From positions 1 to 64,000 of the forward strand of contig JAJOZX010002581.1 in assembly GCA_023014485.1 (NCBI GenBank): a stretch of 64,000 nt of DNA. Reading direction: 5' to 3'. The notes beneath the pieces were generated by a model. The model worked only from the letters and a program-made list of their open reading frames with translations, was not told the DNA's origin and did not search any database. This document shows positions 22,927 through 33,166 of this stretch, piece by piece. Source of the stretch: Bathynomus jamesi (lineage: Eukaryota > Arthropoda > Malacostraca > Isopoda > Cirolanidae). Both the position numbers and the translations under genes were made by a program. The stretch's first letter is position 1. Every line of letters begins with the position of its first letter.

Positions 22927-24172
22927 TAGGGTGTCCCAAACTCATAGGGGGCCAAATTTTTTTCGGGATACAAATCCGCTCGTGTTGCGCTCTTTTGATG
23001 TTTCCCATTAGAAGTCTTCCTGTAAAATTTCAGAGAGTTCGAAGGAAATTTAAAGGTCCCGAACTTTGAACGCTTTATTTCTCCTCTTAACTGAAAAGCA
23101 AATTAACTGAAATATTTCTCTCAAAAGTTCCATCACAAAGATGATTATACAAAATAAACATGTATTTTAATCTTAACACACAAACAACAATTTCAAAGCA
23201 TCACATTTATGCATTTTAACTAAACACGTGTTTCATGAGATCCGTTTTTGTTCCCTTCCGGCTCACATTCCGTCGGTGTGAGTGGAAAGTTCGAAGGAGG
23301 AACTGGAGGTCTTCTTCATCACGGCACAGAGGTTTGCTTGTGTATTTCTCAATGAGCTTGGGAGCTTTCGAAGGTTTAAGTCCACAAGTGACGGCTTCGT
23401 TTCCACTGTCAGCTGACGATGTGCTAGAACTGCTGTCGGTAGCCTCTTCTGTGACTCCTACAGCTAGAGCCTCCTCCGTTTGACGCCGGTGTGCCCGCTC
23501 AAGAGCTCTTTCCCTTTCCTGTCTTTTCATTGTGGCTGCATTATATTTTCTATCTTCACCTCCCATGTAACTCGTATGTCGATCTGCCCTTTGGGAAATG
23601 AGGAATTCCTTGTCTTCAAGAGGGATATCTCCCCGATCCAGAACGTCTGAGCGGGCGACATCAAAAATATCCTCCATATCAGCCAAGAATACATCCCGCT
23701 GCATATTGTAAGTCATTCCAGTCTTGTTCTTGTTTTTATGCAAATTTCGATACCTCTGAACCAAAGCTTTCAGTTTAGTCGAGGCATGAACGGAGGTTGT
23801 TGCCAGATTCGAATTGGCTCTAGCCCAGATTTCCAATACAGCCGATATTACAGCCTTGACACTGTTGGAATCTATCTTCTTTTGGTCGCGGTGATGGTAG
23901 AAGAAAAGGAGCAACACGTCCATATTACTTGGTAATCGAGATTTAGCCAGCTCTGCTATCGGAGACCTCTCAAGAAGCCACAACTTGATGTTTGATCTTG
24001 TCAACGCCATAATGATCAATTCTGAAATCCAAAAAAAAGTCATCAAACGTCGGGACCTCTAAATATCATCTGATCGAGTTGAAAATCACACAGCCAATGC
24101 TTTAGCCCAAACCACATCCGGGCATGACACGAGTGGTCAGGTCGTGTTAAGAAAACAAATTGGGACACCCTA
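22927..24172 (-). mobile_element. non-autonomous transposon (TAGGGTGTCCCAA ends) with an intact ORF
   Basis: A 1.25-kb element with ends TAGGGTGTCCCAA and TTGGGACACCCTA, a perfect inverted repeat of 13 bases. Both flanks are (TA)n, so the duplication length cannot be fixed (ATATATAT against AATATATA). The ORF inside resembles the N-terminal module of the gene in the 15726-19838 element, and the ends start with the same TAGGGTG, so the two are related families. Confidence 0.82.
23216..24046 (-). CDS. intact N-terminal-module protein of the orphan transposon family
   Basis: 276 codons; the ATG at 24010 (MALTRSNIKLW) may be the real start. It reads an alpha-helical domain with WARANSN, KLKALVQRYRNLHKNK, then DIFDVARSDVLDRGDIPLED and FLISQRADRHTSYMGGEDR. 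This lines up with RKIRNCHDTYQNL, LFDVAAC and the basic region of the decayed gene at 17.6-17.8 kb. A charged RERERALERAHRR stretch and a Ser-rich stretch follow. It has none of the later blocks (DGRKDKT, CDGT, AVER). It may be a truncated DNA-binding or regulatory protein. Function unknown. Confidence 0.7.
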   Translation of the reverse strand: MMTFFWISELIIMALTRSNIKLWLLERSPIAELAKSRLPSNMDVLLLFFYHHRDQKKIDSNSVKAVISAVLEIWARANSNLATTSVHASTKLKALVQRYRNLHKNKNKTGMTYNMQRDVFLADMEDIFDVARSDVLDRGDIPLEDKEFLISQRADRHTSYMGGEDRKYNAATMKRQERERALERAHRRQTEEALAVGVTEEATDSSSSTSSADSGNEAVTCGLKPSKAPKLIEKYTSKPLCRDEEDLQFLLRTFHSHRRNVSRKGTKTDLMKHVFS

Positions 24173-24184
24173 AATATATATATA

Positions 24185-24403
24185 CACGGTGAACCAAAGT
24201 AGGTGGACAGTAGGTTGAATACGGTTTGTGTTATATTATATTATAACTATGGTGTTCATTATAACTATGGTGTTTGTGTTATATTACATTAAATATTATA
24301 ACTAAATTTATTTAAATTTTATTTTGTATTATAGTATACAAAAAAATTAAATATGTATTCTCAAAATAAACGTTATCATTTACTGTCCACCTACATTTGG
24401 TTC

Positions 24404-24409
<6 letters not shown>
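24185..24409. mobile_element. MITE in (TA)n, ends (C/T)A(C/G)GGTGAACCAAA
   Basis: 225 bp with inverted ends GGTGAACCAAAGTAGGTGG and GGTGAACCAAATGTAGGTGG, flanked by TA repeats on both sides. No ORF. The TA context suggests a Tc1/mariner-type MITE. The interior contains imperfect repeats of TATAACTATGGTGTT. Confidence 0.85.

Positions 24410-24484
<75 letters not shown>
24410..24484. repeat. (TA)n microsatellite
   Basis: Imperfect TA tract right of the MITE; same host repeat as at 21252 if the three inserted elements are removed. Confidence 0.93.
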
Positions 24485-24486
<2 letters not shown>

Positions 24487-24884
24487 CACTTGTAGTAAAA
24501 TGGCACGCTTGAGATTACTTTGCGTCATTATTCACACATTTTTTCTGCTTAAACTGATAAAATTGAATTGCTTGAAATATGTATCGAGAAAAGCCAAGAA
24601 CGAAGATAATATTCACAAGGTTTCTCCCATAATACGATACGGCGATCGAAGGATATAATATTGAGAAAATGTTGACATAAAGTTTTATATTACAGCGCAA
24701 TATAATGATAGAAAATATCAATTAATAGAAAAAATATGCATTACCAAACTAAGGCAAAAATAAAACTGAATAAGTAATTTATGAGAGAAAATGACAACCT
24801 TAATAATATAATAAAATCCGTCGCCATAAGAAAATTGTTTTTTGCAGCGGCAAAGGAAATTGAGATCTTTCATGATACAGGATC

Positions 24885-25060
24885 ATACGCAATTGTTTAT
24901 TCAGCCGAATGTCATGCTTGTTGCCTCACCTTAGACCTACATTTTAGCGTAGAGTTCGAACCATGATCATCTAAGGAAGACCCAGAAAACACCGTCATCG
25001 TTGAGATCTGATCTCACACAGTCCTAGCTGGGACTAGCCCATCAGAACGATGGGCTAAAT
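24885..25060 (-). mobile_element. tRNA-derived SINE remnant
   Basis: Minus strand reads an A-box-like TGGGCTAGTCCCAGC, then ATGGTTCGAACTC (B box) and TACGCTAAAATGTAGGTCTAAGGTG in two overlapping pieces. This matches the SINE core at 40566 (GGTTCGGATTCC followed by GTTAAACTGTAGGTCTAAGG). Degenerate. Confidence 0.65.
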
Positions 25061-25140
25061 AATGTTCTAAACTATATTGCATCAATAATCATTTTATGCT
25101 ACAAATCTAGTACTTAATTTAATCTAAAGAGCAAAACTTA

Positions 25141-25224
25141 AAATTCAGTAGCGTAACAGTAGAGAAAACGAAATTCAGTAACGTAAGAGTAGAGAAATTG
25201 AAATTCAGTAGCGAAATAGAGAAA
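25141..25224. repeat. three tandem copies of a 30-base unit
   Basis: Unit AAATTCAGTAGCGTAACAGT plus AGAGAAAACG at 25141, 25171 and 25201, with a few differences. Confidence 0.9.
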
Positions 25225-26150
25225 ATGAAGGGATAAATTAAAACTGCAGTTGTTATTACAAGTGCTGAATCATTATTATTAAAACCACATTTTTTAACTT
25301 TTTAAAATATCTCCGCTGTGAAGTCATCCCCCAGAATTTTGTACAAAGTGTATGTTCCACAATTTATTAGTAATATGTTTAAATTTTAATTTTAAAGCTG
25401 GAAATGTGTTGATGCATTGAAGAAGTAAAATTAATAACAACATATTTCGATACTTTTATCTGTGTACTCAACGCATTCAAAATTTGCATGGAGATTTCAA
25501 GTTTCATGACAATTTGAGACAGAAATTGTATTCTCTTGTTAACTTATAATGGACAACAAACTGGTACACAATAAATTAAATTATATATTCACTACATATG
25601 TGTCATATGATAAAAAAAGTATTCAAATATAATTCCAAATTTTCCTGACTCTATTAAAATTTACAATATGTAATTTCATATATCACTCGTTATTTGTGTA
25701 TTTTATCAATATGTTTCAAGAGAAAACTTTACCGCATCACGGGCAGCAAAGAGGCAAAGTTATGTATGAATGAGATATGGCATGCATTAAATCATGCATC
25801 AACGGATGCTTTGCTGCTTCGTAATATATTTATTGCTCTTGTCTACAATTGCTTTACGTTCGTCTTCGATTGCAGAGAAGAAAGAGGGAGAACCGTATTT
25901 GCTGACGAGTTGTATCGATTTGTTTATTTCGTTTCATTTATTTATTTATTTATTGAACATACTGTTAAATGGACAATTTTGAGTGACTCTATGTGAATGG
26001 GAGATTTTAGTCTGTTTTATGATATTTGATTTCATGCTAGAAGATAGTTTAAAATTGATCCAATTTTTTTTTTGGAAGAATCCTCACAATTTATTTGAAT
26101 ATGAATTTGTTACTGATAATAATAATTGACGGGGTTGTTTAGCCTCCTTT
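25225..26150. other. AT-rich spacer, no gene seen
   Basis: Short open frames only (for example 25694-25996) with no recognisable motif. Confidence 0.55.
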
Positions 26151-26154
26151 ACAA

Positions 26155-26285
26155 CATCTAAGTTCTATGACGGAGAGGACCTACAGCTTTAAGTGGGGTC
26201 CGAACCACGGGTCGCCGCATAATCTGGACGCAGAGGGCGGTCTCCCATTCAACTACTCTCCAGACCCAATGCCGCTTAACTTCGC
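26155..26285 (-). mobile_element. tRNA-derived SINE remnant
   Basis: Minus strand reads GGAGAGTAGTTGAATGGGAG, then CCCGTGGTTCGGACCCCAC (B-box region) and AAGCTGTAGGTCCTCTCCGTC. The GGTTCGGA...CCAC...TGTAGGTC string is the core of the window's SINE family. Confidence 0.65.
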
Positions 26286-26678
26286 TAATCGATGGTTGGC
26301 GGTGTTACGACAGTGGCCACGACGTAGCCTATGAACTTGTTACCTACAGTATTGTATATAAATTTATTACCTGCTGTATAACAGCACTGACAACAACCGA
26401 AAACACAAGCAGTAAAATAAGACAAAAGAAAGAATATAAGCAAACGGAAATGAACGAAAACTAGTAAAAGTGAAGAGGATATTAGGCTAAAACGAAAAGT
26501 TGACATGAAATTGTATTATTTTACAGTGTTTTGGGGTTTTGACTCACGGTACGATTTTTTTTTGTTTTTTCTTCAACAGTCATTTAATGTCTATAGCAAT
26601 CAGAAACGCCTGTATAAATATTTAAAAATTTTCCCAAATATTTATGTATATTTCTTTATTAATATTTACATAAATTAG

Positions 26679-26704
26679 TAATAATAATAATAATAATAAT
26701 AATT
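26679..26704. repeat. (TAA)n microsatellite
   Basis: About eight AAT units. Confidence 0.9.
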
Positions 26705-26863
26705 TTGTGAATTCTTTAAATTTAAAGGTTTGGTATTAAACAGTGTAAAATTCGAAAAATCGCCTCAAATTTTGTACAATTGCGAAAAAATAGTTCTTTG
26801 GAAAAATAAAATTAAAAAATTTGCCATTGGTCGAAATATAATCTTATTGGCACACCTTCGTTT

Positions 26864-27420
26864 TTTAATCGTCATCATCGTCGTCATCATCATCAGCAGT
26901 GGCTGACCCTCGATGCGAGGATAACATCCGCAAACGATCACTGGTGAACCCTAGGATCGGTAAAGAGTCCTATTCGAGAGCTGCAGATCTTAGGGCAGTG
27001 GGGGCACGAAGTTCCGTTTCGGAGATGGTTATGCAAGGCCGGGTTACGCTCTCTCTCCTTCCTTCTCCACCCCTTGGCCGCCTCGTTGATCATACGACCG
27101 GAGGTGATGGCGCCGGATGCGGGTTTCTGGTTAGAATAGAGAAGAGACAGCCTAGGTTTAGGGAACTTTTTCTAGCCTCCTCCCCGATTCGGGGCGAGCA
27201 CAGGGGTTCGTAAATAGGACTGCACAGTCACGGACGTAGCTGCCAAATCGCACTCCTATCTCTGTATCCAAGTGAGAGACGACCTTCTTACGTCCGCTGT
27301 CTACGTGCAGATCCGTGACTATAGACTTCCGGATATCACAGTCCGGTCCTTCTCGTCACTCGTCCATCGCCGCAGGACTAAGTAAACGATGGAACCCTCG
27401 GCAGAAGCCTGCGCGCTCCA
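26864..27420. other. GC-rich island with a (TCA)n head and a 104-codon frame
   Basis: After (CATCATCG)n at 26868-26896 the base composition becomes GC-rich for about 550 bases, unlike both flanks. An open frame at 26899-27213 reads MADPRCEDNIRKRSLVNPR and later LSLLPSPPLGRLVDHTTGG. I cannot name a family. The abrupt edges suggest a dispersed repeat or a retro-inserted sequence rather than a host gene. No TIRs or tail recognised. Confidence 0.45.
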
Positions 27421-27793
27421 TCTGACAGGAGAGTATTCATATTTGCCAAAATCCACTCTTTCCAGTAAAAAACCTTTGAAATAAGATGAAAGAGGAAGCA
27501 AAGAAATTGAAGACTTTTTCTGGGGCACCGAAACGACCACTTTCGCAAGCTGAAACAGTAATCCTTTTTAAATAATTGGCTACTGAATACACTACAGAGA
27601 ATGTAAATTAAAATTTATTTTGAAATTTCTCATAAAACAGCGAAACAAAGCTTTAAGTAAGTTTAACCTTCTGAATACGTAAAGCCTCTCTAGCACGTTT
27701 TCTTTTACTAATACATAAAAATAACTTAAAGCTCTATTGAAACGTTTTATTCCTCAACACTAATCCACCAACCTCAACCTCCACCTCCTATTC

Positions 27794-27996
27794 CGGGGGT
27801 GTAGGAACGCATTATTTTTTAAATTTATGATCAGTAATTTCCTGTGATTTCATCACAGAACGCATTATTATTTTCAGTTGAACTGAATTTAATTTTAGAG
27901 CTGAAAAGTGGGTAGGCCAGTTTCCATTGTTGGCCTACCCACTTTTGAAAGTTGGTGGGCCAATGCCTCTCCGACCTCCCTGTTCCTACGCCCTTA
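27794..27996. mobile_element. hAT-like MITE with perfect 8-bp target duplication and internal hairpin
   Basis: 203 bp. Ends CGGGGGTGTAGGAAC and, inverted, TAAGGGCGTAGGAAC. TCCTATTC is repeated exactly at 27786-27793 and 27997-28004. A 16-base perfect hairpin (AAAAGTGGGTAGGCCA, 27904-27919, mirrored at 27931-27946) lies in the right half. No ORF. Confidence 0.9.
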
Positions 27997-28579
27997 TCCT
28001 ATTCAAAAATATTATTATTATTTTTTCTAGAAAAAATCACTTTATTTATTATCTAAATAACTTATAGGAAAAATTTGACAATTAATTTCTTACAATTTAG
28101 TTAATTTACAATTTTTTACAATGCAGTTAATTTAAAAATTATCACAATTCAGTTCTATTCAGAAGTATTATTGTTACTATTATTTTAAATTTTTTACAAT
28201 AGTCCAAAGGAAAACAAACGTGACGAAATAAGACCAGTTAAACGTGTTGTAAGAATGTGAAAATAAATCAGGGAAATGTGAAAGTTTAAAAGTTTCGTTT
28301 GAAGAAGCGTTGTTGCCTTGTAAAAATAAAGCTGTAATTCATAAGGTTGGATTTATTTTAATGAAAAGTATTAAAGTGCGAACAGTTGATATGACCAATG
28401 CTCTGGTGTAAAGAATATTTGTACGGGGCTCCAATAAACCTTAGCCCCCCCCGCCCATGGCCTAAACCATTAGAGGTACAGTAAAACTAAACATACCTTA
28501 CAAAAGAGAATTTATGCCTGCATTTAATGAGAAACAATTAAAACTTGGTGTTCCCGCCATTGGCTTCCAAGACAGCCTG

Positions 28580-29298
28580 AATTCACTTTGGGTAGCTTGC
28601 CAAAAGTGACGTGAATAGATCTTGATCGTTACGCAAATTTGCTAAAACAGTTTCAATGTGTTGCGTCATTGTATCCTTCGAAAATCGATTTGTTGCAGGT
28701 TCTTGAAATAAGAAACATTCAACCTTGTCCTTTATAACTGATCCAATGTGTTCACAGACGTTCAGGTCAGGAGAATTTCCTGGCCATTCTTCATTTCCAA
28801 AGAAATCGATCTCATGGTTCCGCAACAACTGTTGAGTGGCTAATGTCTTAAAGCAGGGGGCCTTATCGTGCAGAAGTGTGACCTGATCGACATCCATAAC
28901 ATTGTTTGGGTTCTTAGAAAAGGAATGACATGCTGGGATAGAATAATATCACGAAAATACTGTCCATCCGAACTCTGACCTTGGCTTCGCACCCACATGA
29001 GCTTCTTTGCAGTGAACAAAACAAACACACGAACACAGTCTGGACTTTTTAATAATTCGCGATAATGTTCATTGTCATCGATTTCATCTGGTGTTGTGGC
29101 CCACACTCGATCATTTTGGTAGTTAGGCCGACGTGTTACGTAAACAAAAAATTCATCGGAGACAGCTAAATGCATGAAATCATCCACATCCCAATCTTCA
29201 AGATAATGGGCAAACCACATTCTGTCATCGATGTTAAGTTGAGTTTTTCTTGGCTTTGGAAGTTCATGCCAAGGCTTTAAACCTTGCCTACGACGCAC
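28580..29298 (-). pseudogene. DD37E transposase, catalytic and C-terminal part
   Basis: Two overlapping frames. The first (28840-29298) reads QGLKPWHELPKPRKTQLN, FAHYLEDWDVDDFMHLAVSD (first catalytic Asp) and QSSDGQYFRDIILSQHVIPF. The second (28583-28897) reads TLLHDKAPCFK (second Asp) and EEWPGNSPDLNVCEHIG; 37 residues separate that Asp from the final Glu. A frameshift near 28890 separates the pieces. Confidence 0.82.
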
Positions 29299-29330
29299 AG
29301 TGCCACAAATGGGTTAAAAAACGGCCAAAA

Positions 29331-30930
29331 TTTTTTTTCAATTGTACTTAGTTATTTATGTAGTTGAAATTAATTATGATTTATTTTAATAAAAAAATTA
29401 TGTTTAGTACCTTTTGTATATATGTAATGGTGACATATTGAGTGATTTTTCTATAAATAATAATAATATTCCAAATCAATAGGTTATGACCTACTGTAGT
29501 TTCTTAAGTTTCTCAAATTACTAAAAATATACTAAACAGATAATTGTTAATTAGGCCTATGTTTTGCAGATTTTGTCAAATGACATACTAAAATAAGTAT
29601 GGTTTCATTTTAATCACTATACACATTTATGTTTAAAACATTATTTGATAACCTGCCACTATATCAGAAGGGGTAAATAAAAAACATCGTAATACCTCTT
29701 AAAGTTTATGAAATTAATTCCCCCAAAATAAGTGTGACAACTGATATGAAAAAAAGTGTAAATAGTGTAAACAAATTACAAAAACTTCATATTTAGAACA
29801 TATCTTCCTCATCAGAACTATATTTAAATTCTCTAATATTTCACTCTCTTTAAAAAGTGAACGTGCCTCTTCTGACATCTCTCTCAATTTGGGGTTTCTA
29901 TTCTTTTTTCGATTGTACTAACGACTGGATCGCTTGATACTAAAAGATAATGAATTTGATCTTGCATAGTATTCAGTCGAGATGTTTTTCTGGAATGATG
30001 GAGACGAAACATTTCTTATTACTTTATGTAGACATTCTTGGCATTCTTCTGAATAAGAACCAATTGGATATAGATGATTTTTCTCACCAAACCTCCATGT
30101 AGAAGTACTTTGTGTACTGAAGCAGGAATTTTATACCATGGATATAAAATTTACAATAGTCGAGCAGCGCTTTTCGACAATAAGATTCAAATTTTGCAAT
30201 GTCAACTTGGTTTTGACAACTGAGAACCTGCAAGATACAATAGAGCATATCAATTACTTTCTTGTTCACACCTATGATTTCGGAAAATATCTCTGCATTT
30301 TGGAAAGCTCTTCTTGCTGTGTTTCCATCATTTGTGTTTCCAGCCCCTGCTTTCGGATGATCCACCAGTAAATGAAGTCGTTTTCTGAAATCCCACTTGA
30401 TCTGTTTTTTTCTGGTTAATACATGAAAAACATGTTCTAACACGCAAAGTCGCAAATAGTCGCAAAAAAGTTTTGTTTCTTTGATTTACTTAAAGGTTGC
30501 ATTAATGTTTAAAACAAAAATTACATTCCCCAAAATCCCCCATTTTTTGTTTTGCTAATTTTACACATTTTCTAGATAACAATTTAATCTGTAATCTATG
30601 ATGTTGCATAGTTTTTTTAATTAATGCTATCTTTTTAGGTTTCAATAAAAAAATATGCATGAAAATGTTCTAAACTGTTTATTCTTTCAATAGAACTAAG
30701 CAGAACATGAAACTACAGACATTTTTTGTGATATAGTAACTTCAAGTAAGTTGTTAGAACAACATATTTGTCCCCTCCAAGATATTTTAAGACAATGTAT
30801 ATTATTTCGTAGATTTTTCTGCCTTAATGTAAGAGAATAAAATTTCAAATACTTAAATCAGTAAGTAGAAGTGTTTTATTTTGACGTGGAAAGGCTTAAT
30901 AGAATTTACTTAAATTTGTTATTTTTGGTT
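29331..30930. mobile_element. insert inside the DD37E transposon
   Basis: A 1.6-kb AT-rich segment that splits the transposase gene. At its borders the same ~35-base coding stretch (CACAAATGGGTTAAAAAACG) appears in opposite orientations, at 29291-29330 and 30931-30973. It contains a minus-strand gene fragment (29900-30455). I found no convincing TIRs of its own. Confidence 0.6.
29900..30455 (-). pseudogene. fragment of an uncharacterised multicopy invertebrate protein
   Basis: Minus strand reads LLVDHPKAGAGNTNDGNTAR, IIGVNKKVIDMLYCILQVLS, DIAKFESYCRKALLDYCKFY and, in the next frames, HLYPIGSYSEECQECLHKV and LLVSSDPVVSTIEKR. I recall this series (GAGxTNDGNTARR ... LPIGxxSEE ... LLVxSDP) from predicted invertebrate proteins of unknown function that behave like transposon genes. 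Only the C-terminal part is here, with frameshifts. Function unknown. Confidence 0.5.
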
Positions 30931-31318
30931 TTTGACCGTTTTTTAACCCATTTGTGCACTGTGCGACGGTGCAGTCGAATGATCTCACCACTAACGATCT
31001 TTCCTCTCAACACTTCGATCTCTCTAGAAGTTTTAGCGCAGCTGTTTTTCCGCTTACGCGTACCGATTTCAATGATGTCCTTTGTTTCCTGAAGAGAGTG
31101 GCAAATTTGGGCGCCCAGATTTGGTTGTATCCATTCACATTCATCCAAAGTTTTATTCCAATTTCTTTTGACGAAGTCCCACTTCTTCGCAACTTTTGGC
31201 AACCCATGAACGTGTTATAAAGGTGGCCTCCAGCATCACGAGCTTCCCGAAATGTTATTGCTCGTATGTGATCTATCACACGTTGCCTCTCCGAATCACG
31301 AATTAATTGAGAAGCCAT
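30931..31318 (-). pseudogene. DD37E transposase N-terminal DNA-binding part
   Basis: Starts MASQLIRDSERQRVIDHIRA at 31318; a frameshift near 31200 moves to KVAKKWDFVKRNWNKTLDEC and RGKIVSGEIIRLHRRTVHKW. The arrangement fits the paired helix-turn-helix of Tc1-like transposases. The reading frame is cut by the insert directly after WVKK. Confidence 0.75.
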
Positions 31319-31819
31319 TATATTATCACTTATCAGCCTACAGTAATTTTAATACATACAATAAATAAAGAATTTTATATAGTTTTATAATCACTAAAAA
31401 CTATTTCGATATAAGTAAAAATGTAACTGCAAATGGGGGGGGGGGGGGCTAAAGTTTTTTGGAACCCCTTATAATTCTGCAATAGATAGTTTACATAATA
31501 AATGCAATGATTTATTTTTAATTTTGGAGTTGCGAAATGAAATAGAGGTTGGGGGACTTGAGAGAGAAAAAAACGTTACAAAATAGCTTAGAATTTATAT
31601 TTGCTCATTTTTTTAAAAGCAAACTTGCAAACAAGGAAACATTTATTCAGAAGATTAAAGTATATTTTGGTATTGAACACTGAAATTTTTTAGTGTAAAT
31701 TCTAATTTAGACCCTGAGAGAAGATATGTGTGAGACTTCATTTTCCTATTCATTTTCGTTTTTTTTAAGAGCCATTTCTTGAAAACAGTATGTATTTGAC
31801 AACCAACTCTAAAAAAATC

Positions 31820-31952
31820 GGATCACCTAAAGATCATTCGTTAGGTCAACTGTACGCCCTTGACGAGTGATTAGGTTAGGTCGTAATATTTTCGTTAGTT
31901 AGCCTTATAAAGCTAACTAAAGAAGGCTGGGGCCCTGGTCTTCAGGTGATCC
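31820..31952. mobile_element. GGATCA fold-back element, short copy, 8-bp target duplication
   Basis: 133 bp from GGATCACCTAAAGATC to GGTCTTCAGGTGATCC. AAAAAATC is repeated exactly on both sides (31812-31819, 31953-31960). Most of the left arm is missing; the right arm carries the core repeat (GTCAACTGTACGCCCTTGAC onward). Closely related to the element at 46330. Confidence 0.88.
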
Positions 31953-32121
31953 AAAAAATCAAATACATGTTACATGTTTACTTCAGAATCAACAACATTT
32001 ATCTGTTTATTTTATTTTATTATTTACCTTTTGTAAGCTTTCTTCAACTGTATATTTGCGAAATAGGTGCACCGAAAAAAATAAAATTTTAAGGACGTCT
32101 GAAAAATCCTAATAAATTTTA

Positions 32122-32748
32122 GGATCAGGTTAGATAGCGAACCCATTACCTCATGTTAAGAATGGCGAACCCAAAATTCAACAAGTTAAGAATAGCGAAC
32201 CCAAAATTCAACAATTAAGAATGGCAAACCTAATGTTTCAACAGGGAAAAATAGTTCGAAAAAAAAATATGCTCCACTATTTCCATATAGCCAACTGATG
32301 GGGTTGTACTTGTATCAACTAAACCGAACATCCATACTTGATATGCGGGATATTTTTGCTACCCGCACACGAAGGGTAGCAAAGATAACTGAATGCCCGG
32401 TTAGGTTAATTGAATGCCCTGTTAGGTCAACTGAATACCCGGTTAGGTTCATTGAATGCCCGGTTAGGTCAACTGTACGCCCTTGACGATTGGTTAGGTT
32501 TAGTCGTGATATTTTCGTTAAAACTAACGAATCTATCACGACTAAACCTAACCAATCGTCAAGGGCGTACAGTTGACCTAACCGGGCATTCAAATTTTAT
32601 CCTATGTAAATAATGGTTTTTACAAAATTCTCCATGTTAAGAATAGCAAACCCAAAAGTTTCCATGTCAAGAATAGGGAACCCAAAATTATCCATGTCAA
32701 GAATAGCGAACCCAACACCCTATGAGTTCGCTATTCTTAACGTGATCC
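32122..32748. mobile_element. GGATCA fold-back element, long composite copy
   Basis: 627 bp. Ends GGATCAGGTTAGATAGCGAAC-like and, inverted, GGATCACGTTAAGAATAGCG. Flanks AAATTTTA and AATTTTTA form an 8-bp duplication with one mismatch. The interior contains repeats of TTAAGAATAGCGAACCC on both sides, a 21-base tandem unit (GGTTAGGTTAATTGAATGCC) of about four to five copies, and a palindrome of the core repeat at 32466-32582. No ORF beyond repeat translation. Confidence 0.8.
32466..32582. repeat. core-repeat palindrome
   Basis: Arms GTCAACTGTACGCCCTTGAC... and its mirror meet at TTTTCGTTAAAACTAACGAA. Near-perfect over more than 50 bases per arm. The orientation is inside-out relative to the element at 46330. 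Confidence 0.9.
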
Positions 32749-33166
32749 AATTTTTATTTTGATATTTCATTCTTCTGGAAGAAAATAATAAAATTTTACA
32801 CCAAATCCAAAAAGTTTCTAATTAGCAATTTCGGGAACGCTTGACATTTTATATTTTTTTTAACTCCCTTTCCTCTAAACTGTACATTAAAGTAACTGAA
32901 CCCTAGTCATTGCATATTAAACGACTCACAATATACACCAATTAGTTTTTTGCAACCAACTAATTAACAGTATTGAAGATGTAATTAAATTATTCAGTTT
33001 TTTTTTATTTACAGATTAAAAGAAATGGAACATGTAAATATTTCTAATTAAAATTTATTTTCCATTTCTCAATTTTAGCTCTTAAACTATGGCTTATTAA
33101 GGGAGGTTGGAATCATCAAAACGAGAAAAAATTAAGAAAACCGAGTTCTTATAAAAGCGAGAAAAG

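Larger units (their letters stand above)
28424..31469 (-). mobile_element. DD37E Tc1/mariner transposon, interrupted
   Basis: About 3.05 kb. Ends CGGGGCTCCAATAAACCTTA and, inverted, AGGGGTTCCAAAAAACTTTA, each followed by a run of C. TA flanks both sides (28422-28423, 31470-31471). Minus-strand transposase pieces lie at both ends of the element, separated by a 1.6-kb insert (29331-30930). Frameshifts disable it. Confidence 0.85.

Noticed and set aside
25141..25224. Regularly spaced 30-base repeats, CRISPR-like
   Set aside because: No spacers between units, only three copies, and the genome is eukaryotic.
32298..32613. Frames with repeating LGQLNARLGQL-type sequence on both strands
   Set aside because: Translation of the 21-base tandem unit and palindrome; no gene.
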